64,000 bases of DNA from Gnetum montanum. Lineage: Eukaryota > Streptophyta > Gnetopsida > Gnetales > Gnetaceae. Positions within the stretch are counted from its first letter, which is position 1. Each line of letters opens with the position of its first letter. Below, piece after piece: positions 11,117-23,268 of this stretch. The stretch spans positions 236,356 through 300,355 of the forward strand of contig MNCI01021573.1 in the NCBI GenBank assembly GCA_015680685.1. Direction: 5' to 3'. The notes beneath the pieces were generated by a model, which saw only the letters and a list, made by a program, of their open reading frames with translations, was not told the DNA's origin and searched no databases. Made by a program: the position numbers and the translations under genes.

Positions 11117-13390
11117 TCATGTAATTCTTGAAGGCAGTGGCTCTTCCATGGGTCGCTTCCCCTTATCATCAAGCTTCTGAAATTTATAGCGATTTAGGAG
11201 CACCTACAACTTTTCCTCCTCTGTTCTTGGGTCATGTATCATCTAGGCTGATGAGCTTATGTGTGTTGGGACCAATACATCCCATGAACATGGAAGCTAT
11301 GGAAACATTTGATTTGCTTTCATATATCAAGCTGTGAACTATTGTTGTTCCCCCTCGAAAGCTCTAGCCTTTTCTTTTAATTCATGATAATCAGTTAATC
11401 TTTTGGCCAAGTCCAAGGCTACATCTCTTTGCCCATGGTAGCAAGCCTTAATTGCTTCTAATTCTGAGTTTGCCACATGAAGTTTCTATAGAGAATTTTT
11501 CCTTTCTGCAAACTCTTTTTCATACAAGGGAAAAGTGGTTGCTACTTGTTATTCCAACTCATTCCTAGGTTGACCTATTATTAACATGGCAACGTTGGCA
11601 TAGCAAAGGTTAGCCAATGCCATGTACTCTTTCAAATCTTTAATCTATAGGCCTTTGTTCTTCACTTTCGCTTGGTGGACTAGAGCATAACTATCCAAGA
11701 TGGGCTGCTAGTTAAGATTCTGTGCTAACATGGAATTGATGAAGGTCTTTTCCATCTATATTTCTTTTTCATGAATCTGTTTGCACATGGCAATTAGGTC
11801 TCATAAGTGCTCCTTCAACTTTTTATGTTTCTTGGTCTTATTTTGCCATACATTATTTCACTTGCAAATTTTTGGTAGATTGCATGAACCTCCTCCATTG
11901 AGAGGGTTCAGTTCTCTCTAGCCAATCTACTTATATCCTGGTTGATCCTTACTAGTTGCTCTCTCAATTGGTGGATACTTTCTTCCAAGATGTTTTTCTA
12001 TTTCTAGATAGTGGTCAACCTAGCACTATCAGTAGTAAGCTACTTATTGTCCTCTTATGTAGTGGTCAATGCCTTCTTATGAGCATATGCTTAGGCTACG
12101 GTGATTAAGGCATTCCATACCTCTTTCTTCTTTTCTTGTTCAATAGCTTTGTTTTGTTCAATCAATCGGTCTAATTACTTTGTTTGGAATTGTTCTAACT
12201 AAATCCCTTCTTTCAGCTCTTAAGATGACAAGCTCTTGTTGTAATATATGCACTTGTGCTTTTACATGCTTTGCTCTAGTCTTTGCCATGACCAATTTCC
12301 CTTTTGTGATGATGAGGTTAGATTGTACTACAGTGATATCACTAGGGATGTCAAACAGAGTTGTCACTACTTGTCCAGTCAATAACAATCTATCAAGCAC
12401 ATCCTCATGGGTTATAGGAGTCATTAAAGTCCTAGCTAACATTTGTACATCTTTGGTTCCAATCAAATTTACTAGGAGCACAACAGGCACATTAAAGGAT
12501 TCCTTAATGTGGTCTATGATAACTTTTGCTACACTTGCCACATCTTGGTGCTATATGACCATAACTATGGCACCTTCTCTTATTTTGAGCATTACTTGAA
12601 AGATGCGGCATTTCCAAAGATCTGCTATGACCATTGGGCTTCTCATCCTAATTGCAAAGAGATCTTCCCCCTTGATGGATTGGTAGAAATTATAGGCTGA
12701 ACAACATCATTTATGACTTGGAAGTGGTTTAATTCATCATTGCTTTGCCAATTGAGAGTTTCAACTATTCTCTGCAGATGGCTCATTACAGGCCTATAGT
12801 CTGTAGTGGCAATCATGAATCTTATGACTCTCACTATTGCACTGGTTCTTGTTCAAGCTCTCCCTTGTTTTAATCATCCTATTTAATGTGATTTTTCTAT
12901 CTTCCTTTTGTTCATCGAATAGCTAGGCTACCCAAAATCTCCTAGCTATAGAATTAGGTGGTAGATAGTGGGTTCCTCTCTGTATATTTAGAATATGGCT
13001 ATGATCACTAGGTATTTTGGTGAGAATTTTTAGAGTCCTGTGTTATTTCTAGTTTTTCATGATTTCTTGCTAAGGCATGTAATGATTCAAATTTCATTGA
13101 TGTGTAATAGATTTCTTTTCAAGAATTTCCAATTTACCTTGGAATAGTAAAAGAAGATGCCCTTAAGTGGCATTTGTTTCAATGGACAGCCCAAGCTAAT
13201 TTACACTTCCAAATGATTCCATTTTGCCATGAACTAATATATACAATTTGCATCATTTTCTTTTGGTAGCATAGGACCAACACTTGTTCTTCGTTATACT
13301 TTAAGAAGAAACTAATCCATCTAATGGTCAAATGTGCTAGTAATATTGAACCTTACAAATTATAGATTCCCATTTTAAAATTTTAGAAAA
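11117..13390 (-). pseudogene. Coiled-coil ORF in the 3'-ORF position of LTR element a (unknown family)
   Basis: I do not recognise this protein. Read on the minus strand with several stops, it shows an N-terminal domain containing YISSWQNGIIWKCKLAWAVH (about 13200-13260) and FESLHALARNHEKLE. A central domain has VAKVIIDHIKESFNVPVVLL and HEDVLDRLLLTGQVV (12380-12530). A long Lys/Glu/Leu coiled coil includes AKTRAKHVKAQVHILQQEL, YMALANLCYANVAML and AKRLTDYHELKEKARAF. It ends DDKGKRPMEEPLPSRIT with stop at 11117-11119. The 3' LTR's polypurine tract lies about 185 bp beyond, so this ORF occupies the place where Athila elements carry an extra (env-like) ORF. A diverged homologue with the same order is at 53.4-57.2 kb. 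An undescribed element-borne protein or captured host gene are both possible. Confidence 0.62.
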
Positions 13391-13559
13391 TAATAATCAC
13401 AATATGAAATAAATGAACATCATATTAATTTTCAATTGATAACCTTGATATAAATACATTGTTCTCCCATGTACAAAAAATTTTCCTTTCATTAAAGATG
13501 ACAAGGTGGTAGTTACATCATCGAATTTTTTTTACATTAGAAATTGGATAAGGTCCATG

Positions 13560-15740
13560 CTTACTACAACCCTCACGAATAAGATGCTATACATATATTT
13601 TTATTCATGGTTGGTTAAGCATTGAACAACGAAGAATTTCCTGTATCATGGTATTTTGATACATGGAAACAAAATCGTTGTTGAATTTTATCTCTTTTCC
13701 AAACACTAAATGGTGCATGAACAATATTGTATATATGCCATAGTCATATCCATTTTATTGAGAAGGAATGCCTTGCACAACCACTGTACTCCATTTTAAT
13801 GGTGACTTATTTTGCTTTCCCTTCACCTTAATTGTTCTCTCAGCAACTACATGTTGGGAAGAAGGTAATGAATCATACCCACACATTTTTCTGGTACGTG
13901 TCTATGACCATGAGCATCCAATGACCACCAGTATTGAATGGGGTGCAAAATAATTGTTGTCGTGAGTCAATAAATTCATCCTAGTAAATTTTGGTTTTCA
14001 CATCTTCAGTAAAGTCCTTTGTCATGAACACATCAAGCTCTTCTTTAATTGATGTATCACTTTCAACATTGATCACATGCCTTTTTGTGGGTTTCTGTGC
14101 TTTATGTCTCAATAGGTATTTTTTTAGCTATGTTGCATTTATCTCTCTAGGGACTTTACAAACACTTGAAATATAATATTAAATACAAAATATTTTACTG
14201 ATGATTGACAATCAATATTAGCTTTTTGAAGTTGCTTAAGGTACATAATGTACACATTAAAGACATCATTATCAAGCCATTGTTTCCACCCAAGTTGGTA
14301 TTCAGACCTAAAAGACATTCATGTGGCAACAAATGGGGGAAACGGTGACATAACAAGAACTTCATTGTCTAAACTGCCCATGACAAGGAACTGCATCACT
14401 TTATCAACTATGGCACATGATTGACCAATGAGGGTGATGAAGTTAGTAGGCTTCACTATTTGAACTATACCAAAAGCTTGATCAATGAGGTTGTTGAAAT
14501 CTACATCACCTACATAAGATGGATGTCAACATATATAAGCAAGCCATCCAGAAAAGTCTGTACATGTTTCTTCATTTGGATAATCTTGTTTAGATATTTC
14601 TTTGATGTCTTCTTTAATTAAATCAAATAATCTTCTAGTAGCTTTTGTTGTTGGCATATTGGTCATTTCTGTTCAACACATGTACAATACAAAGACCATT
14701 GGAATTTATAAAAGATATAAACAATGTATTAAAACTACAAGGTTTTATAATATGGCACAAACCTTTAAAAGTATTAACTACATTGGCATGAATGTCTCTG
14801 CTATCAAAAATGTTGATTGTAGCATTTTCTAATGACATAATTTCTTTATTTAGTGTGTACATTTGATTGGCCTTTTTTGTTTTCAGCAAGCAACTTCTTG
14901 ATACAATTTTTTTCTTTAGCTACATAATTCTCAAATTTTACCTTCAACTACATGTTTTCTTCTATCAGACGTGACCTATCTAATTTCGGCTCCTCCATAG
15001 CATTCCAAAGTGCTACATTGCTTTGAGAATAATTATTTAATGTCTCCATCATGTGTTCCAACTTATCCTCGATGGACTGGTGAGAGCATTTTTCATGTTC
15101 ACAATTATCATGAGTAGCTTGGCTTTCAGGCTCCTTCAGAAAATAGGACAACTCACCCTTGTTGGAAAATCATGTACCCTTCAATATACAATGAATATTT
15201 TTTTCAGCAATAATTTTGTCACTATAATAAAGAAGCCAAGGGACACTTTGAGTAGCTGCCATAACCTTATTCGCCTCTTCATCTTAGGATAGTATAGTCA
15301 TTGGGATATCAAATGGAACCCTTCATTATTTTCCAATACCCATATGAGTAATATTGCATTATTGGAAATCTTTGCTTTCATTGCTTTCATTGGAAATAAA
15401 GACCATTGATAAATTTGGAAAGCAACAATGGCTCTGGATTATTAGTGGGATTATCATCTTTCTTCTATAATTTGGACATACTAGATTAGGTGAATCTCAA
15501 TTTTCTTCCACCTTCAATCCTTGACAACTACCTATTTACCACATGAAACTTGTATAACATTTACAATGTCATGAACATTGAAGGTGAAATTTTTTCCTTA
15601 CATGGTAGCTTGTAGAGTACTTCCCACAACGGATACACTATCATTCAACCATTCATAAAAGCTGTAAACAATAGTTTTGTCATAACTTCCATCCATTGAT
15701 AAATTCTAATTTTCTTTAGTTTTTGGGAAAGAACAGACAT
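13560..15740 (-). pseudogene. Ulp1-type (C48) SUMO-protease-like gene, catalytic Cys lost
   Basis: The minus-strand frame, interrupted by stops and frameshifts, ends in a C48 protease core. This has NTGGHWMLMVIDTYQKN (catalytic His at about 13920), then after a frameshift YDSLPSSQ (catalytic Asp region), and VVQGIPSQ*NGYDYGIYN at about 13720-13790. The family consensus is Q-x-NGYDCG. Here the nucleophile codon at 13740-13742 reads Tyr, a single G-to-A change. Upstream is a long N-terminal region with IVYSFYEWLNDSVSVVG (about 15640-15690) and a charged coiled coil SQATHDNCEHEKC to KLEHMMETLNN (15050-15130). The middle reads KVMQFLVMGSLDNEV. The length, over 600 codons, fits the large plant Ulp1-like proteins often carried by Mutator-like elements. 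No terminal inverted repeats were found. Non-functional as it stands. Confidence 0.68.
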
Positions 15741-16139
15741 TTTTGGCAAGTTTAGAATTGTTTGCAGATTATGTTCATAGATAATGCCAATAGTTGTAAT
15801 TTATGCAAATAAATAAAATGTTATTGTAAAATAAAGAGAATATCAATTCAAAGACCATTACATCTAAAGCACAACAAGTACGCATGTGGAAGATCCCTTT
15901 TGTTAATCCCCATCATTTTTACAAGCTCCATGTTCAAACATTACTTCAACAAAAGCTCCCGATCACAAACAAAATGTAATCACAATAATAGCCTTCTCTA
16001 CTAATCCTGCAATGAAATTAATATAAATGGAGTATGATCTTAGCATTGATAATATTTAATAACACATCATAATCAATTAAACATCAAGTAGTGATAGCAT
16101 AATATTAATGAAGAATTATGTTTGTAACTAACATTCAGA
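15741..16139. other. Upstream of the Ulp1 pseudogene; nothing recognised
   Basis: AT-rich, with no supported features. It could contain the 5' non-coding part of the Ulp1 gene. Confidence 0.4.
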
Positions 16140-16331
16140 AAAATGTGTGAACTTGTGACTTACATGTCCTTGCAGAATAAATTTTCTAGTGAACTACAAG
16201 AAACTAGGATTTGCATGTCCTCGTAGAATACATTATCTATTAAATTGTGAGAACCTATGATTTGCATGTCCTTGCAGCATAATTTTTCTAGTAAATTGTG
16301 AGAACCTATGAGTTGCATGTCTTTGCAACTT
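16140..16331. repeat. 51-bp tandem repeat, about 3.5 copies
   Basis: The box t(g/a)catgtccttgcag recurs at 16161, 16212, 16263 and 16314, an exact 51-bp spacing. Units contain 'aattgtgagaacctatga'. No coding function is seen. Confidence 0.9.
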
Positions 16332-16395
16332 GTAGTGCATACATACTACGCTCTCATGTGTCATGCAACACATTGCACAACTAAATTTTTTTGAA

Positions 16396-16458
16396 GGTGC
16401 TTCACATAAGCCATCGCACCTTTGAAATCTAGAAGTGCGATGGGCTAAGTGAAACACC
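16396..16458. repeat. 24-bp imperfect inverted repeat across the Tat 5' LTR edge
   Basis: The left arm 16396-16419 and right arm 16435-16458 pair at about 20 of 24 positions around a 15-base loop. The right arm overlaps the inferred start of the LTR. It may be chance, a relic of the target sequence, or a sign that the LTR boundary is slightly misplaced. Confidence 0.6.
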
Positions 16459-18250
16459 ACCAAATTTGGACTACAACATCATGACTACAAATTTTCCTAA
16501 GTGTCAGCATGAGGCCACTTTTTGCAAATTTTTCTAAGTGCTAGGACGATGCTCTGCACTACCCCAAAGCGTAGTTAGGCTAGTGGAGAGCGTAGTTAGC
16601 TTCAAAAATCAATTTTTTTTGTAAATTTTTCTAAGTGTCATCATGAAGCCAGTAGCTGCAAATTTTTCTAAGTGTTGGGACTACACTCTCCATTGCCTTA
16701 GAGCATAGTCAGCTTAGTAGAGAGCATAGTCAACATAAAGGCTAGTTTGCAAATTTTTCTAAGTGTCAAAGCAGTCGCTACAAAATTTTCTAAGTGTTGA
16801 GACTACACTCTCCACTGCCCCAAAGTGTAGTCAAGTATAGTTAGCATGAAGGCCTAGTCGTTATAGATTTTTCTAAGTGTTGAGACTATGCTATCCACTA
16901 GCCCAGAGTGTACTCAAGCATAGTCAACTAGAAGCTAGTTTTTGCAAGTTTTGACAAGTGCTGGGACTACACTCACCCCTAGTTGGGAGCATAGTTAGCC
17001 TTTCATGGAGAGTGTAGTCAACGCATAACCATTTTTTGCAAATTTTTTTCTAAGTGTGGGACTACGCTCTCCCCCAGTCTAGAGGGTAGTCAAACGTAGT
17101 TAGCCAGAACAACCTCCAAAGGCCTCCACAACATAGCATTGGCATTCATCTTAGCCCCAACTCAACTCTAGTAAGTGTAGTTAGCAAATGTATCTTCTTT
17201 GTATCCCCCTTTTGTTTGGAAAATTGTAATTACGCTTGACTCCACACAAGATAGTGGAGAGCATAGTCCTAAAGTGTAGTCTCCAAAGTTGCATTTTTTC
17301 AGGTACATTGCAGTCTTCTTGATGCATATACATGTAGTTGGTAGTGTAGTCATAGTCTCTCAACCTCGCAGAGTTCAGCAGAGCACAACACTACTAGCCT
17401 TAGTGGAAAGCATAGTTGGGAGATAGTGTAGTCTTGACTATGCCATTGCCACATGGCAATCACTTTGCACTTCATGCTAAACCTAGCCCTATAAATACCC
17501 CTCGTCAATGTTTTAGGGGTTGACAAAAACTTGAATTGGAAAATTTGAGAATTGGGCAAGTTGGCACATTTGGATTAGCAAGAATCAAATCGTTGGCGAA
17601 CCAAAGGCATTCCAACGAACTAGAGAGAGGCAAAGTTGTGAACCATTGCAAGACATTGTAGACCACTACATACCACTACACACCATGATTGCCAACCTGG
17701 TAGGCACAGACACCTTGATGAGCACTAGTCTTTTTGACCAGACACTCTAAGATTGTGACTATGCTCTCCACTGTACCTATTGTACACCACGTACCTTCTT
17801 ACCCCTTCTAGAGTTAAGTATGCTCAACCCCATTTGGGGTGGTGTTTCATTCTCTCTTATCCTTTTTTTACATTTTTAGCATTCCACTTGCATTCTTTTA
17901 ACATTTTACTTGCATTTTCTATCGTTTTAATACATAGCTATGATTGGGTAGTGGTCCCAACACGTTGGCTCCTCTGTTTTTCACTGAAACCCTTAACTAT
18001 GCTCACCCTTGTTGACACCGTTGACACAATTGACACCATGAACACTGCTCAACACTTAGCATCATTTCACCTCTACATCACAACTACCCATGCTACACCC
18101 CAGTTGCATTTGGTAAGTCCCTATTTGATCAACAAGACCATTCAGGGCATCCCGTCTCTACTTTCAGTAGGCCCTCGCATGGATGTAGGATTAAATTGTA
18201 TGCTTGTGGATCTCTCGGCATTCCAATGGTTAGCATTTTCAATCATTACA
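16450..18250 (+). repeat. 5' LTR of the Tat element
   Basis: 1801 bp. The first 650 bp is a run of degenerate subrepeats built on 'aatttttctaagtgttgggactac' followed by inverted words GACTACRCTCTCC and GAGAGYRTAGTC. A TATA box is at 17490. The 3' end aligns with 36097 by a series of transitions only, which sets the boundary better than the first mismatch would. Confidence 0.82.
17490..17497 (+). promoter_or_regulatory. TATA box of the Tat 5' LTR
   Basis: TATAAATA in the context gccctataaatacccctcg, the expected LTR promoter. The corresponding part of the 3' LTR is absent at the N in position 35590. Confidence 0.7.
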
Positions 18251-18831
18251 GTTTTCTAGCACTAGAAGAAGGGCTTGAAACATTTTCCTCTTTAGTCTCC
18301 ATTGCAATTGTCTCGTGTGCTCTCTACATCACCGTTGCTAGCTTCAGGCTAGTGTAGACCACGATCCCCTTGTGGAACCTATTGAATGCATAGCAGTAGG
18401 TGAATCTTAGACTAGCACAGGCATCATCTATTAACTAGTTGGTATAGATTAGACCTAGTAGTTAGTTCCTCTGGAACCCCACATAGCAACATACATTTCC
18501 ATAGTTAGCTAAATTCTGGGTGTCCAGTAGAAAGCATAGTTGGCTCTCAGTGTAGAGAGCGTACTTAGCTCTTAGCATAGAAAGCATAGTCTCTAGAGTT
18601 AGCCATTTTTCTGCACTCTCTAGAGTTAGCCACTTTTCTACAATCACCAGAGTTAGTCATTTTTGTGGTCTATAAAGTTAGCTAGTTTTTGCAACTAGTA
18701 ACCTTTGCAATCCCCTCTTGCAAATTAATCTACACACGAGTTCTAAACAATCTTCAACATCAATCACAAGCACACTTGTTGTCTCACCCATTCAATAACA
18801 AACTAGGATTAACCACCTTTCCAATCGTAGT

Positions 18832-19277
18832 ATGGTGGAGCCAAGGCAATCCCTTAGGCTGTGTGGCCAAGACCTAGAGTATATTGCACTAAATGATGAA
18901 CAATATAACTTCATATGTGCAAAGATCCACGTAGGCCTATTCGTAGACCGCTTGGAAATGGAAGTAAAATGGGCTACAAGCTTGTCCACTGAAACAGACA
19001 GGAGTATATCCCCTCCCTCGTTGACTTCATCCTGCTCATGGAACCTTACCATTGGATACTTGCCCATCTTATTCGAGCAAATGAGTGTGAGGTAGGAATA
19101 GACTACGAGGAGACCTTGCAAGAAGAGCAAGACAAGTTTGAATCTTGTATAGAGCATGAGGACTCCTTCCACACTATCTTCCAACCAATGATCCCTAGTC
19201 TAGCTCTCCCACAGTCCCATTTACCTATCTTTCTTGAAATAGTCATAGCCCCTCACCTTCTAGGTCAACACCTATGA
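18832..19277 (+). pseudogene. Tat element leader ORF fragment (possible ORF1)
   Basis: Two overlapping open pieces, 18832-19095 and 19038-19277, join by a frameshift. They read like one acidic protein (GQDLEYIALNDEQYNF, then YHWILAHLIRANECEVGIDY and EETLQEEQDKFES). They lie between the 5' LTR and gag, where Ogre-type elements have an extra ORF1. I do not recognise the family. The preceding 580 bases are leader with more GAGAGYRTAGTC-type words near 18530-18600. Confidence 0.4.
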
Positions 19278-19687
19278 TAATGACACACTAGATGTAGCAT
19301 ACACATTAAGATGCACTAACTCTCTTTAAGTTTCCCTTTGTGGCATTGGTACAACTTGCCTAGTCATCTTTGCCAGCAGCAATCGTGCCTGCTTAGCCTT
19401 ATGTTCACACAATGCATGTCTCTCAGCCCCAAATGACTTAGGCACCTTACGTCTTGCCTATTTTGTTGGCACCCTTGGCATTAGTTCAACCCATACACAC
19501 GTGGCTTGCCCTAGTCACTAGGCTTATAGCATAGCCAACACAGTAAGCACCTTATGTGGTCCCACAACTTGCAACTAGGTCATGGACCACACAACCAACA
19601 CAATGGGTAGCACAACTAACATAGCCCTCTTTAGCATCCCAAAACTTGGATAAGGCATTCCAACTAATCTAAACCTTAATAGAGGAG

Positions 19688-20870
19688 GTGAAGTGGCTCA
19701 AGGCTACCTCCTCCAAAATAGTTCACGTAATGGACTTCTACCAAGATGATCCCATAAGTCTTGCTATCCCACCACTGACTCTACCAACTAGGATCTTACT
19801 GCCCCAATTCACCAAGTATAATGGTGAAAGGAACCCCAACGCACACTTGGTGATGTTCAAGTTCGAGTGCCTACTATTGCAAGCATGGACACATGCCATC
19901 ATACATATTTTTGCCATGTCACTCATTGGCAAGGCACTAGACTAGTACCATGCATTACCTAGGGGCTTTATCTCCTCTTTGGAGGATCTTTTGAGCTAGT
20001 TTGTGATGTGCTTCAAGTACAACTTGAAGCTTGAAACTACCTTCGACCAACTAATGCAGATCAAGCAGGGCTATCTAGAGCCCATGCAAAAATTTATCCA
20101 AAATTGGAGCACCTCATTGAATGAAATCCAAGAGCCAATAGCTAAGACACACCTCCTAGCCATCTTCAAGGGTGTGGTTAACAACTTCATCAAGTCAAAA
20201 TTGTATTACTTGGCCTTGCAGTCTCTAAGCCAAGTCTTTGCCCAGATAAAGAACATACATGATGTAGCCAAAGCCAGTAAGGACCCAGCCTACATGGCCT
20301 AAAAAAACCTACATGCCAAAAAGGACAAGGACAAGGGGAAGAAAAGTGCAACTATGACAACTATGGACAAAGAGGCCAAAACAACCAACCCAAGGCCAAT
20401 GGCCAAGACACCCAAGGCCTCGACCAACAACAAAACCAGTAGCCCTAGCCTTGCAACAACTAACCAGCCCATGTCATTGGTGGTCATAGTGCAAGCCACT
20501 CTAAGGCCTAACTTTGAGCACAAGGATTGCTCAAAGTATACCTTGTTGCCATTAAAACCTTTTGAAATATTTGACCAACTGCTGAAGGCTAGATGTATCT
20601 AGTACAAGTAGATGTCCAAAGATGCTTGCAAAAGACATGATAGATATTGTGAGCTCCTAAGGAATCCCACATTGGTAGCCCTGAATGAGCCCTTAGTCTC
20701 AAAACACTTTAGGTTGGATTAGTTTTGCCACTACCATTAATTACTAGGTCACAACACTGATTTTTGCATAGCCCTACAAGATGACCTTCAAAGAATGATT
20801 GATAGAGGAGAGTTGGTACTTGATACTACTAACCCAGTTAGGCCTTAAAACCAACCTTCTAAATGCAAAT
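19688..20870 (+). pseudogene. Tat gag (capsid and zinc-knuckle)
   Basis: Gag homology: LPQFTKYNGERNPNAHLVMF (about 19800-19860) fits the F-x-x-YxGxxDPxxH entry of plant Gypsy capsids. It continues FKYNLKLETTFDQLMQIKQG and FIQNWSTSLNEI (20010-20120). A Lys/Thr/Ala-rich linker follows at 20300-20480. The nucleocapsid-like CHYH-x-LLGHNTDFCIALQDD (about 20725-20790) corresponds to the Tat C-x2-H-x4-GH-x-T-x2-C box, followed by RMIDRGEL. Several TAG/TAA codons interrupt the frame. Confidence 0.75.
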
Positions 20871-21689
20871 GATGCAGGTTATGTCATGAATGCCATTAGC
20901 ATTGATGACAACCTAGAATTGGTGTAGCAACCATTCATGGTCTATGCATCCTTTGGCAACCTAAGGGTCCCCTTATCCCTTGTCAGTTCAAGGCCCCCTT
21001 TCATTGTCAAAGTGTTACCTCAAGCACCTACAACACCATTTGTGGTTAGGGTTTCATAGCATGTTGCAACAATAATAGTTTAGCCACCATTTTTCATTAG
21101 GGTGCCACAACATGTTGACTCCTCACCTACCTAGAGTCTAGTAGTGGACAATGCATCAGTCCCTTCCCATCCAAGGGTCAATCCTGCTAGCAACGTAAAT
21201 AGATCCTTTAGGTGGCAACCTAGGAGACCCAACAAGTGTCTCGCAGATAGGATGATTAGGCAATATAAGAGCAAAGAGCATTGGGTCCACCAAAATCGGT
21301 ACCCCTATCTATGATCCCCATGGTCAAAACAACTAAAGAGGCCATCACTAGCAACTTGCAACCAGGCACTAGGGCCTCTACATAGGCCAAGCCAACAAAG
21401 CCCAAGTTACCTCCTCATAAAATTCATCTCTTAGGGCATATGGAAGAAGTTAAAGCTAGTAAAAATGCAACTGATGGCAAAGAATTTGTAGATTCATTAG
21501 CCTAAGTTAAGTAAGTGCTAAAGTAGAGGAACATAATGTTGAGCCTGTATGATGTAATCATGACCTCATCTGCCCATTGCAAAACGTTAGTACGGATGTT
21601 GACCTTCATTCCTATGACAAAGAACATCCCAATAGATGAGCATTTCATCCATGCTGTGATGTTGCCTCCTGCACCATAGGAATCGAGCT
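20871..21689 (+). other. Gag-protease linker of the Tat element
   Basis: Broken plus-strand frame, rich in Pro, Ser and Lys codons, between the gag zinc motif and the protease. No domain was recognised. Confidence 0.4.
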
Positions 21690-22345
21690 CCACATCCCTC
21701 GCATTTCGTGATGAGGTAATTAAAGTTAACCCTAAGAAGGGTGAGGTCATAATGGCCCACATGTTTATCACCATACGTGTTGGGCAATGCAAGATTTGGA
21801 GGGTGGACGTTGATGATGGGGTAGCAATAAATGTTATCCCATACACCGTCGTCGATAAGTTAGGGCTCACAAACCAAATCAAACCGACAAAAACCACATG
21901 CTTGAAGTCCTTTAGCAGATCACGTGTCATTATTAAGGGTACTGTCACAATAGCCTTCCTAGCAGGGGAACAATTTCCCATCACCACTGAATTCATCATC
22001 ATAGAGAAGATGCGAAGATTTAACCTAATATTAGGTAGGCCTTTACTGGCCTAGCTATGGGCTATCTCCTCTCCAATTCATTAGGAAATCCACCTTCCAT
22101 ACAAAGTTGGTAAAGTTATCATCCATGATGATAACATAGCCCCTTCAACTATTAACAATATAAACATGAAGGAAGGATCAAAGGTCAAATTCCCTAATGA
22201 AACACCTTTGGTAGACAATGAAACACACAAGGCTGATGTACTTGAAGAGGTGGTAGAAGCCACTTACCTCCTGGAGAATTTCCTATGGGTAGAATTTCCC
22301 TTCAACGTAGTAAGCGAGGGTCAAGAAGACTACCAAATAGTGTAA
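21690..22345 (+). pseudogene. Tat aspartic protease
   Basis: VDVDDGVAINVIPYTVVDKLG (about 21803-21860) is the retroelement aspartic protease flap-to-active-site pattern, with DDG at 21812-21820 in place of D-G/S-G. The second half reads FIIIEKMRRFNLILGRPLL, the typical ILGR(P/D)-L end. An acidic tail EDYQIV precedes a stop at about 22345. It is nearly intact over 100 codons. Confidence 0.72.
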
Positions 22346-22679
22346 TCTAGGCCCTATGTGCCCTCTAATTCACATTAGATTATGAAGCAACTATGTAACT
22401 AAGGCACCCACTTAGTCTGAAGGTGCATTAGGAACCTACCAGCTATTTGCTTTCCTGCACCCTACATCTTGCTCCCCATTTACATTGCATTAGCACTGTA
22501 GCATATTATTTGCTTTCAATTTAATCACTTAGCTTACCATCTACATTACATATGCATTTAATAGCTTAATTTACATTTCGACCATTGTTGCTTTAATGCA
22601 TTTGCTTTCATGCATAAAAAACATCAAAATGCATAAAAATCATAAAAAACTAAAATTACAAAAATAAGAGGTAGCAATA

Positions 22680-23030
22680 TACATGGCCCACCATGGTCCT
22701 AAGCTGACAATGCATGACCCAAAATGGCCTTAAACTGGCAACATATGGCCCGTCATGGTCTTAAACTAACAACATTATAGCATGCCATGGCCTTAAATTG
22801 GCAATGAGTGGCTCAAAATGACCTTAAACTATCATCGTGGTCTGAAATGGCCTTAAACTAGCAATTGTCGTAGGTTGAAATGGCCTTAAACTAGCAATGG
22901 TTGTAGCCCAGAATGACCTTAAACTATCATCTTTAATCCCATTGTAGTGGCCCAAAATGACCTTAAACTAGCATTGGCCCTCCTGTTATGGCCTTAAACT
23001 ACCATGAGGCTCAAAATGGCCTAGTCACAC
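22680..23030. repeat. Degenerate short tandem repeat (TGGCCTTAAACTAGCAA type)
   Basis: About ten irregular repeats of a 25-35 bp unit around ATGGCCTTAAACTAGCAATG. The core TTAAACTAGCA is shared with the array at 32.6-33.5 kb and, loosely, with 28.85-29.0 kb. Confidence 0.8.
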
Positions 23031-23268
23031 TATTGTCGCATAATCCTAAGTTAGCATATTAATTTATCATGTTATAAGCATAGCAAGTGCATAGTATATG
23101 AACATATAAAACATAAAAAAAAGGGTTTACGCATTTCACATTACATATAGCAAATACATGCATTAGATGCCATATGAATAGCAGTACATAACATGAGCAA
23201 CATCATGTGGAAAAAATATAGTAAGAATAGCAAAAAATGCCCAATAGCAAGTCTACATCATGTCATGC

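Noticed and set aside
12180-12599. 139-codon plus-strand frame
   Set aside because: It is the reverse of the minus-strand coiled-coil ORF, whose homologue at 53-57 kb supports the minus strand.
17780-18259. 159-codon frame in the 5' LTR
   Set aside because: It is LTR sequence downstream of the TATA box, not conserved as a frame in the 3' LTR, and resembles no protein.
21502-22002. 166-codon minus-strand frame
   Set aside because: Shadow of the Tat protease, which has DDG and ILGR motifs on the plus strand.
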